A DNA stretch of 64,000 nt. Origin: Leclercia sp. S52. Its GTDB lineage: Bacteria; Pseudomonadota; Gammaproteobacteria; Enterobacterales; Enterobacteriaceae. The notes beneath the pieces were generated by a model, which saw nothing but the letters and a program-made list of their open reading frames with translations, was not told where the DNA came from and ran no database searches. Of this stretch, positions 1 through 12,712 are shown piece by piece. A program made the position numbers and the translations under genes. Position 1 is the stretch's first letter, and every line of letters begins with the position of its first letter. The stretch is taken from NCBI RefSeq assembly GCF_039727615.1, contig NZ_CP152474.1, forward strand, positions 434,001 through 498,000, in the 5' to 3' direction.

Positions 1-96
1 GAGAAAAGTGAAAAGCAGAAAAAGAGTGGCAACACTCAAGCCGGTAAGCAGCGATAGCTTTGTGCCCAGACCTGCACGGCGAAAAAAGTTGATCAT
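1..96 (-). CDS. Methyl-accepting chemotaxis protein, N-terminal fragment (runs off the window edge)
   Basis: Only the first 32 codons are inside the window. They read MINFFRRAGLGTKLSLLTG followed by a hydrophobic stretch, the layout of a chemoreceptor start: a short basic cytoplasmic tail and then the first membrane helix. The ATG at 96 was chosen because the upstream ATG in another frame stops after four codons. A sigma-28-type promoter lies 32 bases upstream with exact 15-base spacing, which fits a flagellar-regulon chemoreceptor. Ligand domain and signalling tip are outside the window, so ligand and exact family are unknown. Another membrane protein with a similar start cannot be excluded. 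Confidence 0.6.
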   Translation of the reverse strand, partial: MINFFRRAGLGTKLSLLTGLSVATLFLLFTFL

Positions 97-127
97 AAAT
101 TGCTCATTGCTAAAAAGGTAACGCTTT

Positions 128-154
128 TCAACGGCAGAGCGGGGATAACATTTA
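128..154 (-). promoter_or_regulatory. Candidate sigma-28 (FliA) promoter for the chemoreceptor at the left edge
   Basis: On the minus strand, TAAA (151-154) is followed after exactly 15 bases by GCCGTTGA (128-135). The consensus is TAAA-N15-GCCGATAA, so the -10 element differs at two positions. It sits just upstream of the ATG at 96. Confidence 0.5.
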
Positions 155-228
155 TGGGGTTTATGTAACAAAATGTTACAAGATTGTCTCGGGGTAGTAA
201 CGGCAAGGATAATAGAATTGTAAATATT

Positions 229-258
229 AAAAAGCCACTCTTTTTTAGTGGCTTTTTA
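229..258. terminator. Bidirectional intrinsic terminator downstream of yjfN
   Basis: AAAAAGCCACT and AGTGGCTTTTT form an 11-bp stem around a short T-rich loop, with an A tract on one side and a T tract on the other. It lies directly after the yjfN stop and before the chemoreceptor promoter region, so it can insulate the two minus-strand units. Confidence 0.8.
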
Positions 259-268
259 TTGGCGCTTT

Positions 269-544
269 TCAGGCGTAGAGAATGGCTTGTACCCGCCAGC
301 GATCAACATGGCTGTCTTCCTGCATAGTTATGATGCGATACCAGGACGCTCCCTGTTCATCTGCTTTAAGCGCGACCACGCGCTCTACATCCTGCGGACT
401 CCCGGAGATATCACTCACCGAAATCAGTCCTATTTCATTTAAACCCGTCACACAATCAGCGCTGGCAAATTCGGCTGACTGTGCGGCAGTACTCACCAGA
501 CCGGCTGAGAGTAACAGTGAGGTCAAAGCAAGAGATCGTTTCAT
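269..544 (-). CDS. yjfN: YjfN, small exported DUF1471 (YhcN-type) protein
   Basis: A 91-residue protein with a Sec signal peptide (KRS, then a hydrophobic core, cleavage near AQSAEF) and a single DUF1471 domain ending in the typical RWRVQAILYA strand. Length and sequence match E. coli YjfN. I chose the ATG at 544 because a GGAG ribosome-binding site lies seven bases upstream; four codons further upstream there is another in-frame start without such a site. In E. coli YjfN is a periplasmic protein reported to stimulate the protease DegP, which I cannot test here. It is the first of three DUF1471 proteins around the ula genes. Confidence 0.9.
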   Translation of the reverse strand: MKRSLALTSLLLSAGLVSTAAQSAEFASADCVTGLNEIGLISVSDISGSPQDVERVVALKADEQGASWYRIITMQEDSHVDRWRVQAILYA

Positions 545-692
545 CGTCAGCTCCATTTTACGTGTCCCCGGTATCCGCCGGGCAATCCTTCGCTAATAAA
601 CTCGCTTCCATTGCCGCAGGCATGGAGTTTATTGTGGACAGGAAAACGTCTATGGACGCAAAGCAGTGTAAATGTCGTTTAAATACCGCTCG

Positions 693-1022
693 TTATTTAC
701 GGTATAAAATGGCCTGCGAATACCATTGTCCCGTCACGATAGTTTCATCGATAAGGACAATGACGTAATAATCAGCTTTCGCGGCGACGGCTTTTGCTTT
801 AATGGCATCTTCCACATCATCGGGAGAGCCTCGCTCAAGTGCGGTGACGGTACCCATCCGCTGTAATCCTTCCGTCTGATTACGACGAATTTCTTGTGGG
901 TGGTCGGCAACCGGAGGTGCAGGCTGTGGCGTGCCTTCCAGGACGCTACATCCGCCCAACACCAGCATCAGCAATAAAGCAGCAAACCTTCGCATAACCA
1001 TATCTCGTTTCCTGATAGCCAT
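693..1022 (-). CDS. bsmA: BsmA (YjfO), biofilm/stress-related DUF1471 lipoprotein
   Basis: A 109-residue protein whose signal peptide ends in a lipobox (LVLGGC), so it should be lipid-modified at that Cys and anchored in the outer membrane. The C-terminal half is a DUF1471 domain ending WYSQAILYRK. It matches E. coli YjfO/BsmA in length and sequence; that protein is linked to biofilm formation and peroxide/acid stress. The start at 1022 follows the family length; the internal Met at codon 8 has a better-placed AGGA and is a real alternative, with the signal peptide intact either way. It is 148 bp upstream of yjfN on the same strand. Confidence 0.9.
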   Translation of the reverse strand: MAIRKRDMVMRRFAALLLMLVLGGCSVLEGTPQPAPPVADHPQEIRRNQTEGLQRMGTVTALERGSPDDVEDAIKAKAVAAKADYYVIVLIDETIVTGQWYSQAILYRK

Positions 1023-1160
1023 AGTGTAGAACTCTGTTGATTTAGGATTGGGGGAATGTTCCCAAATTGTTAGCTGTGGCGTAAATTTCGAATGAAAATT
1101 GTGCGAAAGCGTAATCCAGTTCTCAACATTTTAAATCACCCTTTAGCATGAGGCCCAGTG

Positions 1161-1892
1161 ATGATTGAACTTGAAATACGACAATTTGGCGACCATGAGA
1201 GTGTACACGCCGTTCCGGCGGGAAAACGGTCTCAACCGTTGCCGGTTGTTATTTTTTATCATGGATTTACCTCATCAAAGCTGGTTTACAGCTATTTTGC
1301 GGTGGCCCTGGCGCAGGCCGGTTTTCGGGTGGTCATGCCGGACGCACCGGATCACGGCGCCCGCTTTACGGGGGATGAGCAGGCTCGTCTGGGGCAGTTC
1401 TGGCCGATCCTGCATGGCAACCTCACCGAATTTGCCGCGCTGCGGGATGGGTTGTATCAGGCCGGGCTGGTGGCGGATGAGCGCCTTGCGGTCGCCGGAG
1501 CTTCGATGGGCGGGATGACCGCACTGGGTATCATGGCGCGCCATCCGGAAGTGAAATGCGTGGCAAGCCTGATGGGCTCGGGCTACTTTACCTCCCTGGC
1601 CCGCACGCTGTTTCCGCCGCAGCCACCGGCGGACTTCGCGGCAATGGTCTCTCCGCTTGCCGAATGGGAGGTCACGACCGCGCTACCCCGGCTGGCCGAC
1701 CGCCCGCTGCTGCTGTGGCATGGGGAGGAGGATGATGTGGTGCCAGCCGCGGAGACCTTCCGTCTGCAGCAGGCTTTGCAGCGGGAAGGGCTGGATAAAA
1801 ATCTGACCTGTCTGTGGGAAGCGGGCGTCAAACACCGCATCACGCCGACCGCCCTTGATGCCACGGTGGCGTTTTTCCGCCAGCACCTTTAA
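1161..1892 (+). CDS. yjfP: YjfP, alpha/beta-hydrolase esterase
   Basis: A 243-residue serine esterase of the alpha/beta-hydrolase fold. The oxyanion region HGFTSS lies near residue 35. The nucleophile elbow is GASMGG with Ser115, and [10 protein letters not shown] and KHRITP near the C-terminus carry the likely Asp and His. E. coli YjfP (249 residues) hydrolyses short acyl esters in vitro; the natural substrate is unknown. GTG-ATG is tandem at the start; I chose ATG 1161 because GAGG lies eight bases before it. The gene is convergent with ulaR, and the two stop codons overlap. Confidence 0.92.
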   Translation: MIELEIRQFGDHESVHAVPAGKRSQPLPVVIFYHGFTSSKLVYSYFAVALAQAGFRVVMPDAPDHGARFTGDEQARLGQFWPILHGNLTEFAALRDGLYQAGLVADERLAVAGASMGGMTALGIMARHPEVKCVASLMGSGYFTSLARTLFPPQPPADFAAMVSPLAEWEVTTALPRLADRPLLLWHGEEDDVVPAAETFRLQQALQREGLDKNLTCLWEAGVKHRITPTALDATVAFFRQHL

Positions 1893-2645
1893 ACGCGCAG
1901 GATTTTCACCCCCCTGATCTTCCAGTTTCTGGAGGATCTGTGGGTCAGCACTTTTACCGGTGATCACCAGATCAATTTGCTCGGCGCGGCTGAACAACAT
2001 GCCCGCGCGCTCGCCAACCTTGCTGCTGTCGACCAGCACCACCAGCTTTCCGACCACATTCAGCATGTTCTGCTCCGCCATTGCCGTCAGCATATCGGTT
2101 TTATACAGCCCCTCGGCGGTGAGCCCTTTCCCGCTGGTAAACATCCAGTGCCCGGCATAGAGCGTGTTCTCGCTGTCCTGCGGACTTAAGGTAATGGACT
2201 GGCTCTTGTTGTACTGCCCGCCCATGATCACCACGCTTTCGTGCTCCTGATCGATGAGGTAGTTGGCCAGCGGCAGGTAGTTGGTAATGATCTGTACCGG
2301 CTTGCCGCACATTTCGCGGCCCAGCAGGAAGGCGGTTGAACCACAGTTGATCACCACGCTTTCGCCAGGATTCACCAGCTGGGAGGCGGCCCGGGCAATA
2401 CGCACTTTCTCGTCGTGATTCTGCGCCTGATGGATATTCATCGGAGACCAGCGCGGGCGCTGTTGGCTGATGGCTTCGGCACCGTTACGGACTTTCTTCA
2501 GCTTCCCGCTCTCATCAAGTTTATTGATATCCCGGCGCGCGGTGGCAGGGGAAACGCCCAGCCGGGCAATCACCTGTTCCACGGTGACAAACCCCGTTTG
2601 CGCCAGGAGTTCCAGTAAAATTTGATGCCGCTGTGCTTCTGTCAT
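1889..2645 (-). CDS. ulaR: UlaR, DeoR-family repressor of the ascorbate regulon; +1 frameshift near the C-terminus in this sequence
   Basis: DeoR-type repressor: N-terminal HTH ([19 protein letters not shown]), then a DeoRC sensor domain that in E. coli binds L-ascorbate-6-phosphate. The frame runs normally to KLEDQG and then meets six Cs (1909-1914, plus strand). Dropping one C gives VKILRV and a stop at 1889, for exactly 251 residues as in E. coli UlaR. As printed, the frame instead runs on into antisense yjfP to 1683 with about 70 unrelated residues. Seven other genes here show the same defect, so I read it as a base-calling error. The repressor acts on ulaG and ulaA across the shared intergenic region. 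Confidence 0.9.
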
Positions 2646-2718
2646 GAGCTATTCCGAAATAAATTGATTTTAAAAGATGATATTTGAAATAGCCTGAAAT
2701 TACTAAGTAAAAGATGGA

Positions 2719-2743
2719 ACCGCCAGGCGCTGTGCCTGGCGGT
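2719..2743 (-). terminator. Perfect hairpin between ulaG and ulaR
   Basis: ACCGCCAGGC and GCCTGGCGGT form a perfect 10-bp stem with a 5-base loop, right after the ulaG stop codon. The T tract on the minus strand is weak and interrupted, so it may act as an RNA-stabilising hairpin as much as a terminator. Confidence 0.55.
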
Positions 2744-2755
2744 AAGGGGGGGCAA

Positions 2756-3820
2756 TTACAGGAATGATTTGAACGGCAGATCTGGCTCAATGGTGAAGCA
2801 GTCGTCAAATCCGCGCGGGTAGTGATACTCAAAATTGTCTTTATCCAGCGGCCAGGTAAATTTGCCGCCCACCTGCCAGATAAACGGCTTAAAGCCATAC
2901 TTCAGACGATCTTTTTTCATCTCCCACAGCACGCGGATCTCCTGCGGATCGGCCTGGAAGTTGGACCAGATATCGTGGTGGAACGGGATCACCACCTGGG
3001 TATTGAGCGCTTCTGCCATGCGCAGAATATCGGCGCTGGTCATCTTATCGGTGATGCCGCGCGGGTTCTCGCCATAGGATCCCAGCGCCACGTCGATATG
3101 ATGCTCGTTGCCGTGTTTGGCATAGTAGTTGGAGTAGTGTGAGTCACCGCTGTGGTACAGCGTACCGCCCGGGGTTTTGAACAGATAGTTCACCGCACGC
3201 TCATCCATGCCGTCTGGCAGCACACCGGCGGCCTTCTGGTCGGCCGGCAGGGTAATCAGGGCCGTGCGGTCAAACGCATCCAGCGCGTGGATCTCAATGT
3301 CTTTGACTTTCACCACGTCGCCCGGCTTCACCACAATGCAGCGCTCTTTCGGCACGCCCCAGCCCATCCAGATATCCACGCAGGTTTGCGGGCCAATAAA
3401 GGGCACGTCCGGTGCGCAGTTTTGCATGACGGCGGCGGCGACATTCACATCAATGTGATCGTTGTGATCGTGGGTCGCCAGTACGGCATCGATCTGACGA
3501 ATGCCGAACGGATCGAGAACAAACGGCGTGGTGCGCAGGTTCGGCTGCAGCTTTTGCACCCCCGCCATACGCTGCATCTGATGCCCTTTCTTCATCAGCG
3601 GATTACCGTGGCTTTGCTTGCCGGTCCCGCACCAGAAATCGATACAGACATTGGCACCGCCCTGGGATTTCAACCAGATCCCGGTACAGCCCAGCCACCA
3701 CATGGCAAAGGTACCAGGCGCGACCTGCTCTTGTTCAATCTCTTCATTCAGCCAGGTTCCCCATTCCGGGAAGGTGCTGAGGATCCATGATTCGCGGGTG
3801 ATAGTGTTCACTTTACTCAT
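2756..3820 (-). CDS. ulaG: UlaG, L-ascorbate-6-phosphate lactonase
   Basis: Metallo-beta-lactamase-fold lactonase of 354 residues that opens L-ascorbate-6-phosphate to 3-keto-L-gulonate-6-phosphate in the cytoplasm, the first step after PTS import. The metal-binding motif HDHNDHID is at residues 117-124, and further ligands sit in HSGDSHYS and PFHHDIW. The start [10 protein letters not shown] at 3820 gives the E. coli length; an upstream in-frame Met eight codons earlier lacks homology. It is divergent from ulaA, with both promoters in the 357-bp gap. Confidence 0.97.
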   Translation of the reverse strand: MSKVNTITRESWILSTFPEWGTWLNEEIEQEQVAPGTFAMWWLGCTGIWLKSQGGANVCIDFWCGTGKQSHGNPLMKKGHQMQRMAGVQKLQPNLRTTPFVLDPFGIRQIDAVLATHDHNDHIDVNVAAAVMQNCAPDVPFIGPQTCVDIWMGWGVPKERCIVVKPGDVVKVKDIEIHALDAFDRTALITLPADQKAAGVLPDGMDERAVNYLFKTPGGTLYHSGDSHYSNYYAKHGNEHHIDVALGSYGENPRGITDKMTSADILRMAEALNTQVVIPFHHDIWSNFQADPQEIRVLWEMKKDRLKYGFKPFIWQVGGKFTWPLDKDNFEYHYPRGFDDCFTIEPDLPFKSFL

Positions 3821-5578
<1,758 letters not shown>

Positions 5579-5590
5579 GGAGTTTTGACT

Positions 5591-5896
5591 ATGACCGTAC
5601 GTATTCTGGCTGTATGTGGCAACGGACAAGGAAGCTCCATGATCATGAAAATGAAAGTGGACCAGTTTTTAACCCAGTCAAATATTGACCACACGGTGAA
5701 CAGCTGCGCGGTGGGTGAATACAAAAGTGAACTGAACGGCGCGGACATCATCATCGCCTCGACCCATATCGCCGGGGAAATTAGCGTGACAGGCAATAAA
5801 TATGTGGTGGGCGTACGCAACATGCTGTCGCCTGCGGATTTTGGCCCAAAACTGCTGGACGTGATCAAAGAACACTTCCCGCAAGACGTGAAGTAA
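5591..5896 (+). CDS. ulaB: UlaB, ascorbate-specific PTS EIIB
   Basis: A 101-residue cytoplasmic phosphocarrier of the lactose/ascorbate EIIB type. The P-loop CGNGQGSS places the phosphorylated Cys at residue 9. It receives phosphate from UlaC (EIIA) and passes it to ascorbate in UlaA. I chose ATG 5591 (AGGAG upstream) over the ATG two codons earlier to match the E. coli length. Confidence 0.97.
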   Translation: MTVRILAVCGNGQGSSMIMKMKVDQFLTQSNIDHTVNSCAVGEYKSELNGADIIIASTHIAGEISVTGNKYVVGVRNMLSPADFGPKLLDVIKEHFPQDVK

Positions 5897-5905
5897 GGAG
5901 GCCCT

Positions 5906-6374
5906 ATGAAACTCCGTGATTCACTGGCAGAAAACCACTCCATCCTGTTACAGGCCGAAGCCAGCACCTGGCAGGAAGCGGTAAAGCTGAGCGTTGATTT
6001 GCTGGTTAAGGCTGACGTTGTTGAGCCGCGCTACTACCAGGCCATTCTCGATGGCGTGGAGCAGTTTGGTCCGTACTTTGTGATTGCGCCGGGTTTGGCA
6101 ATGCCGCATGGCCGCCCGGAGGAGGGGGGTCAAAAAAACCGGCTTCGCCCTGGTCACTCTGAAAACGCCGCTGGCGTTTAACCACGAAGACAACGATCCG
6201 GTCGATATCCTCATCACTATGGCGGCCGTTGATGCCAACACCCACCAGGAGGTGGGCATCATGCAGATCGTCAATCTGTTTGAAGATGAAGCCAATTTCG
6301 ACCGTTTACGCGCCTGCCGTACCGAGCAGGACGTGCTGGATTTAATCGATAACGCCACTGCGGCGGCAGTCTGA
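5906..6374 (+). CDS. ulaC: UlaC, ascorbate-specific PTS EIIA; +1 frameshift in this sequence
   Basis: EIIA of the mannitol/fructose fold; it takes phosphate from HPr on His68 in [10 protein letters not shown] and hands it to UlaB. The frame is broken just after that site: six Gs at 6124-6129 should be five. Dropping one gives [16 protein letters not shown] and a continuous product of about 155 residues, against 154 in E. coli. The second half is open in the +1 frame with no other lesion. AAGGAGG upstream fixes the start. This is probably an error, since loss of UlaC would disable the otherwise intact ula system. Confidence 0.92.
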
Positions 6375-6386
6375 GAGGGAACTGAA

Positions 6387-7037
6387 ATGTCATTACCAAT
6401 GTTGCAGGTCGCGCTGGATAACCAAACTCTGGCCCACGCTTACGAAACCACGCGTCTGATTGCCGAAGAGGTGGACATCATCGAAGTGGGCACCATTTTG
6501 TGCGTGGGAGAGGGCGTTCGCGCCGTGCGCGATCTGAAAGCGCTCTATCCGCACAAAATTGTGCTGGCAGATGCCAAGATCGCCGATGCGGGCAAAATCC
6601 TGTCGCGGATGTGCTTCGAAGCCAACGCCGACTGGGTAACGGTGATCTGCTGCGCGGATATCAACACCGCCAAAGGGGCGCTGGATGTCGCCAAAGAGTT
6701 TAACGGCGACGTGCAGATCGAACTCACCGGTTACTGGACCTGGAAGCAGGCGGAAGAGTGGCGAGAAGCCGGCATTCAGCAGGTGGTTTATCACCGCAGT
6801 CGCGATGCGCAGGCCGCAGGCGTCGCCTGGGGTGAGGCCGATATCACCGCGGTTAAACGTCTGGCGGAGATGGGCTTTAAGGTCACCGTCACCGGCGGCC
6901 TGGCGCTGGAGGATCTGCCGTTGTTCAAAGGTATCCCGATTCATGTCTTTATCGCCGGGCGCAGCATCCGTGATGCCGCTTCGCCGGTGGAAGCGGCGCG
7001 CCAGTTTAAACGTTCCATCGCCCAGCTGTGGGGATAA
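6387..7037 (+). CDS. ulaD: UlaD, 3-keto-L-gulonate-6-phosphate decarboxylase
   Basis: A 216-residue (beta/alpha)8 enzyme of the orotidine-phosphate-decarboxylase suprafamily. It decarboxylates 3-keto-L-gulonate-6-phosphate to L-xylulose-5-phosphate. Family motifs are the paired acid/base [10 protein letters not shown] near residue 60-70 and the phosphate-binding VTGGLALED and IAGRSIRDA loops at the C-terminal end. It follows ulaC by 12 bp and precedes ulaE by 9 bp in one operon. Confidence 0.96.
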   Translation: MSLPMLQVALDNQTLAHAYETTRLIAEEVDIIEVGTILCVGEGVRAVRDLKALYPHKIVLADAKIADAGKILSRMCFEANADWVTVICCADINTAKGALDVAKEFNGDVQIELTGYWTWKQAEEWREAGIQQVVYHRSRDAQAAGVAWGEADITAVKRLAEMGFKVTVTGGLALEDLPLFKGIPIHVFIAGRSIRDAASPVEAARQFKRSIAQLWG

Positions 7038-7046
7038 GGAGCGGCT

Positions 7047-7913
7047 ATGTTAAGCAAGCAGGTGCCGCTTGGCATCTATGAAAAGGCACTCCCCGCCGGG
7101 GAGTGCTGGCTCGAGCGGCTGAAACTGGCCCAGTCTCTGGGTTTCGATTTCGTCGAAATGTCGGTGGATGAGACCGATACGCGCCTCTCCCGACTCGACT
7201 GGAGTCGCGAGCAGCGCCTGGCGCTGGTGAACGCGGTGGCCGAAACCGGCGTGCGCGTCCCCTCAATGTGCCTGAGCGCCCATCGTCGCTTTCCGCTCGG
7301 CAGTGAAGATGACGCCGTGCGCGCGCAGGGGCTGGCGATCATGCGTAAAGCGATTCGCTTTGCCCAGGACGTGGGGATCCGTGTCATCCAGCTGGCGGGC
7401 TATGACGTCTACTACCAGCAGGCCAACAACGAAACCCGGCGGCGTTTTCGCGAGGGGCTCAAAGAGAGCGTGGAGATGGCAAGCCGCGCCCAGGTCACGC
7501 TGGCGATGGAGATCATGGATTACCCGCTGATGAACTCCATCAGCAAGGCGCTGGGTTATGCTCACTACCTTAATAATCCATGGTTCCAGCTCTATCCCGA
7601 TATCGGCAACCTGTCCGCCTGGGATAACGATGTGCCCATGGAGCTGCAGGCGGGGATCGGCCATATCGTGGCGGTCCACGTCAAAGACACCCGGCCTGGC
7701 GTATTCAAAAATGTGCCTTTCGGTACGGGCGTAGTGGATTTCGAAGCCTGTTTCGCCACCCTCAGCCACAGCGGGTACTGCGGGCCTTACCTGATTGAGA
7801 TGTGGAGTGAAACCGCAGAGGATCCGCTGCAAGAGGTGGCGAAAGCCCGGGACTGGGTGCTGGAGCGGATGGCGCGGGCCGGGCTGACGGGAGGCGAAAA
7901 TGCTGCAGCTTAA
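7047..7913 (+). CDS. ulaE: UlaE, L-ribulose/L-xylulose-5-phosphate 3-epimerase
   Basis: A 288-residue xylose-isomerase-like TIM barrel that converts L-xylulose-5-phosphate to L-ribulose-5-phosphate. Metal and catalytic residues lie in [30 protein letters not shown] and LIEMWSE, in family order. The start [16 protein letters not shown] matches E. coli UlaE, and AAGGAGCGG precedes it. The last 14 bases overlap the start of ulaF, which suggests translational coupling. Confidence 0.96.
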   Translation: MLSKQVPLGIYEKALPAGECWLERLKLAQSLGFDFVEMSVDETDTRLSRLDWSREQRLALVNAVAETGVRVPSMCLSAHRRFPLGSEDDAVRAQGLAIMRKAIRFAQDVGIRVIQLAGYDVYYQQANNETRRRFREGLKESVEMASRAQVTLAMEIMDYPLMNSISKALGYAHYLNNPWFQLYPDIGNLSAWDNDVPMELQAGIGHIVAVHVKDTRPGVFKNVPFGTGVVDFEACFATLSHSGYCGPYLIEMWSETAEDPLQEVAKARDWVLERMARAGLTGGENAAA

Positions 7914-8586
7914 ACAGCAGGTGTTTGAGGCAAACATGGATTTGCCGCGTTACGGTCTGGTCACCTTCACCTGGGGAAACGTCAGCGCGATTGACCGGAG
8001 CCGCGGGCTGGTGGCGATCAAACCCAGCGGCGTGGCCTATGAGACCATGCGCATGGAAGACATGGTGGTGGTGGATCTCGACGGCAAGGTTGTGGAGGGC
8101 CAGTGGCGACCTTCGTCCGATACCGCTACCCATCTGGCGCTGTACCGGCGTTATCCCTCCCTTGGCGGCGTAGTGCATACCCACTCCACCCATGCGACGG
8201 CCTGGGCGCAGGCGGGGCTGGCCATCCCGGCGCTGGGCACCACCCATGCAGACTACTTTTTTGGCGATATCCCCTGTACGCGGGCACTCACCGAAGAGGA
8301 GGTGCAGGGCGAGTACGAACTCAATACCGGCAAGGTGATCGTGGAAACGCTGGGTGAGGGCGAACCGCTGCACACGCCGGGGATAGTGGTATATCAGCAT
8401 GGCCCCTTCGCCTGGGGCAAAGATGCGCACGATGCCGTGCATAACGCCGTGGTAATGGAAGAGGTGGCGAGAATGGCGTGGATTGCCCGCGGTATTAACC
8501 CGCACCTGCAACCGATAGACAGCTATCTGATGAACAAGCACTTTATGCGCAAGCATGGTCCGAATGCCTATTACGGGCAAAAATAA
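7900..8586 (+). CDS. ulaF: UlaF, L-ribulose-5-phosphate 4-epimerase
   Basis: A 228-residue class II aldolase/epimerase family enzyme; it makes D-xylulose-5-phosphate from L-ribulose-5-phosphate and so feeds ascorbate carbon into the pentose phosphate pathway. The zinc-binding histidines are in VVHTHSTHA and in QHGPF further on. The length equals that of E. coli UlaF and the AraD family (about 230). It starts inside ulaE, and the operon ends at the hairpin just downstream. Confidence 0.96.
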   Translation: MLQLKQQVFEANMDLPRYGLVTFTWGNVSAIDRSRGLVAIKPSGVAYETMRMEDMVVVDLDGKVVEGQWRPSSDTATHLALYRRYPSLGGVVHTHSTHATAWAQAGLAIPALGTTHADYFFGDIPCTRALTEEEVQGEYELNTGKVIVETLGEGEPLHTPGIVVYQHGPFAWGKDAHDAVHNAVVMEEVARMAWIARGINPHLQPIDSYLMNKHFMRKHGPNAYYGQK

Positions 8587-8615
8587 AAAAAAGCCCCCGG
8601 GCATGGGGGCTAATT
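8584..8615. terminator. Terminator shared by ulaF and yjfY (convergent)
   Basis: AGCCCCC (8592-8598) and GGGGGCT (8605-8611) form a 7-bp GC stem with a 6-base loop. A run of nine As to the left becomes the U tract on the minus strand, so it suits yjfY best and also closes the ula operon. Confidence 0.8.
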
Positions 8616-8667
8616 AAACTATGACAATATTTTCGTTGTTGGCTTTCCTGGTGCTAGCGTCAAAGCA

Positions 8668-8943
8668 TTACCGATAGATATCTGCGCTGACGTGCATATT
8701 GCCGTTGCTGCCCGGTTCACGGGTGAGCATGACGTGATAGTAGCGGGCATCCCGCGCCTCGGCTTCTGCAGTAATAGCTTCTGTCGCTTCGCTTTCGGTA
8801 GCGAAGTTGTGGTTGATATAAATGACGCCAAGGCTTTGCACATCATCCATATTTCTGGCCTGACGGCCATCAACCTGAATCGCTGCTGTCGCGTTTGCAC
8901 TGAGCAAAAGCGCAGCCAGAATGGCAAGGTTTATCTTTTTCAT
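8668..8943 (-). CDS. yjfY: YjfY, small exported DUF1471 protein
   Basis: A 91-residue protein with signal peptide MKKINLAILAALLLSANATA and one DUF1471 domain (RNMDDVQSLGVIYINH to MHVSADIYR). It matches E. coli YjfY. Start ATG 8943 was chosen because it opens the signal peptide; the frame extends 57 codons further upstream without homology. Function is unknown beyond the family link to stress and biofilm responses. It is convergent with ulaF. Confidence 0.9.
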   Translation of the reverse strand: MKKINLAILAALLLSANATAAIQVDGRQARNMDDVQSLGVIYINHNFATESEATEAITAEAEARDARYYHVMLTREPGSNGNMHVSADIYR

Positions 8944-9683
<740 letters not shown>

Positions 9684-9689
9684 TTTCTG

Positions 9690-10237
<548 letters not shown>

Positions 10238-10266
10238 TCGGGCACGGTCCATTAATACGACTTTAA

Positions 10267-10728
<462 letters not shown>

Positions 10729-10753
10729 GTAATTACTCGTCACCACGTCGAAG

Positions 10754-10783
10754 CGCCGGCCTTGTGCCGGCGTTTTGCTTTTT
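10754..10783 (+). terminator. rplI operon terminator
   Basis: CGCCGGC (10754-10760), CTTGT loop, GCCGGCG (10766-10772), then TTTTGCTTTTT. Confidence 0.9.
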
Positions 10784-10880
10784 AACGCGACCTGTCCCAC
10801 CTTTTTACCTTGTATGGTAGCTATTCCTGTCGCGATCTCTGATAATAAAATGAAACGCCATTTTATCTTCGAGATTAGCT

Positions 10881-11822
10881 ATGGACGCCGTTCTGCCCAC
10901 GCCGATTTTTGCCCGTAAAAACATCGTTTTCGCCAGCGCGACGCTGTGCTGTTTGCTCTGGGGAAGCTCCTATCCCGCGATTAAAAGCGGCTACGAACTT
11001 TTTCAGATCGCCACCAACGACATCTCGTCAAAAGTGGTCTTTGCGGGTTATCGCTTTGTGTTCGCCGGTCTGCTGTTGCTGCTGTTAGCCCTTGCCCAGC
11101 GCAAGCCGATTGGTCGGCTCAGCCCACGGCAGTTTGGGCAGCTGACGGTACTCGGCCTGACGCAGACGGCTATCCAGTACACCTTCTTTTATATCGGTCT
11201 CGCTTACACCACGGGCGCCAAAGGGTCGATCATGAATGCGACCGCCACCTTCTTTAGCGTCATGCTGGCGCACTTCATCTATCAGAACGACAAAATCAGC
11301 TACAACAAAGCCCTCGGCTGTATCCTCGGTTTTGCCGGGGTGATGATCGTCAACTTCAATAGCGGCCTGCAGGACTTCCACTTTGTCTGGAACGGCGACG
11401 GATTTGTGGTGCTGGCGGCGTTTATCCTCTCTGCCGCCACGCTGTACGGCAAACGCATCTCTCAGACGGTCGATCCGATGGTCATGACCGGCTGGCAGCT
11501 GGCGATAGGTGGGGTGATGCTGGTAGTGGGAGGCTATATCACCGGCGGTACGCTGGCAGTTCCCAGCGTCAAAGCGGCGGCCATCCTCGGTTATCTGACC
11601 CTGCTCTCTTCGGTGGCGTTCGCGCTGTGGAGTCTGCTGCTGAAGTACAACCGCGTCAGCATGATTGCACCATTCAACTTCCTGGTGCCGGTGGCCGGCA
11701 CCGTACTCTCTGCCATTTTCCTCGGCGAGAATATCCTCGAGATCAAATATGCCGTGGCGCTGGTGCTGGTCTGCTCGGGGATCTGGTGGGTCAACAAAGT
11801 AAGTGGAAAACAGGCCCGGTAA
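10881..11822 (+). CDS. EamA/DMT-family drug-metabolite transporter
   Basis: A 313-residue inner membrane protein with about ten transmembrane helices arranged as two EamA repeats (roughly residues 17-150 and 165-308). Typical marks are WGSSYPAIKSG in the first helix and FLVPVAGTVLSAIFLGE in the ninth. The family exports amino acids or other small metabolites; the substrate cannot be read from sequence. E. coli has yjfZ and ytfA at this place, so the gene is a lineage-specific occupant. Codon use is like its neighbours. It is convergent with oapA. Confidence 0.85.
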   Translation: MDAVLPTPIFARKNIVFASATLCCLLWGSSYPAIKSGYELFQIATNDISSKVVFAGYRFVFAGLLLLLLALAQRKPIGRLSPRQFGQLTVLGLTQTAIQYTFFYIGLAYTTGAKGSIMNATATFFSVMLAHFIYQNDKISYNKALGCILGFAGVMIVNFNSGLQDFHFVWNGDGFVVLAAFILSAATLYGKRISQTVDPMVMTGWQLAIGGVMLVVGGYITGGTLAVPSVKAAAILGYLTLLSSVAFALWSLLLKYNRVSMIAPFNFLVPVAGTVLSAIFLGENILEIKYAVALVLVCSGIWWVNKVSGKQAR

Positions 11823-11845
11823 GCATCAGGCTACCGGGCAACCTA

Positions 11846-12481
11846 CTATCTGGCGCGGATAAAGCTGCCGTCAGACTGACGGGTAAACAGCACCTGCTGG
11901 CCGTTGCCGCTGTCAATGGTCAGCCCTGTCACCACGCCGCTCGCATTCTGGCGGATCTGCACCATCTGACCGTTTTGCAGGTTGCTCAGCGGCTTGCCTG
12001 CGCCTTCAACCTGCGCCATCGCATAGACGTCGGTCGGTGGCAGGTTGTGATCGCGGAACAGCTGCGCCATCGTTTTGCCCGGCTCCACACGGTAGGAACG
12101 CCACTGCTGTTCGATACCTGGCACCGGCTGCGACTGCACGGGCGCGGCGGCCTGCTCCTGCGGTTGCTCCTCCTGAATCGGCTCCGGCTCGACCGGGGCG
12201 ACCTGGCCCGGATCGTTTGACGGCGCGACCAGCTGCGTCTGCATCGGCTGTGCGTCTGGCTGCGGCTGGGTCTGCGAGCGGAAATCCAGTTCGGCATCCC
12301 GACGGACAGGCGCAGTCGTGCTGTCATCAGCGCCTGGCAGCAGAATACCAATAATCACCATCAGCGCACCGATGATAATACCTCTGCGGTGCAGGGGCGG
12401 CAGCGGGTCCATGATGCGAAAGTTGTCTGGCGCATGCCAGATTTTCGTCAGGGTAGGTTTTAATTCAAATGGCCCGGGCAT
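11846..12481 (-). CDS. oapA: OapA-family cell division/envelope protein YtfB
   Basis: A 211-residue single-pass inner membrane protein: a cytoplasmic N-terminus, one helix near residues 33-50 (IIIGALMVIIGILLPG), a Pro/Gln-rich periplasmic linker (about 65-120) and a C-terminal OapA/LysM-like domain (WRSYRVEPGKTMAQLFRDHNL onward) of the kind that binds glycan strands. E. coli YtfB has the same layout and length (212) and affects division and adhesion. The ATG at 12481 matches the E. coli start. Confidence 0.9.
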   Translation of the reverse strand: MPGPFELKPTLTKIWHAPDNFRIMDPLPPLHRRGIIIGALMVIIGILLPGADDSTTAPVRRDAELDFRSQTQPQPDAQPMQTQLVAPSNDPGQVAPVEPEPIQEEQPQEQAAAPVQSQPVPGIEQQWRSYRVEPGKTMAQLFRDHNLPPTDVYAMAQVEGAGKPLSNLQNGQMVQIRQNASGVVTGLTIDSGNGQQVLFTRQSDGSFIRAR

Positions 12482-12712
12482 GGCTCTCCTCCTGCTCCGC
12501 GTCTTTTTTCCTGTCCCGAGAAGTATAGTTTGCTAACTGCCTGATGAACATTGCAAAGCCGGCTTCCGTGACACACATTCGGGAAAAATCCAGATAGTCT
12601 CTATTGTTTCCGTTTCATCGCAATTTGTCATCTTTCCATAAGACAAAGTTTTACCGGATGGAAGGTGGCTGTTATGCTGCCCGCTACTTTAAATGTGATG
12701 GAAGGAAATCCC

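Noticed and set aside
1683..1888. C-terminal extension of UlaR of about 70 residues
   Set aside because: It arises only from the extra C at 1909-1914 and is antisense to yjfP; family length and conserved end are restored without it.
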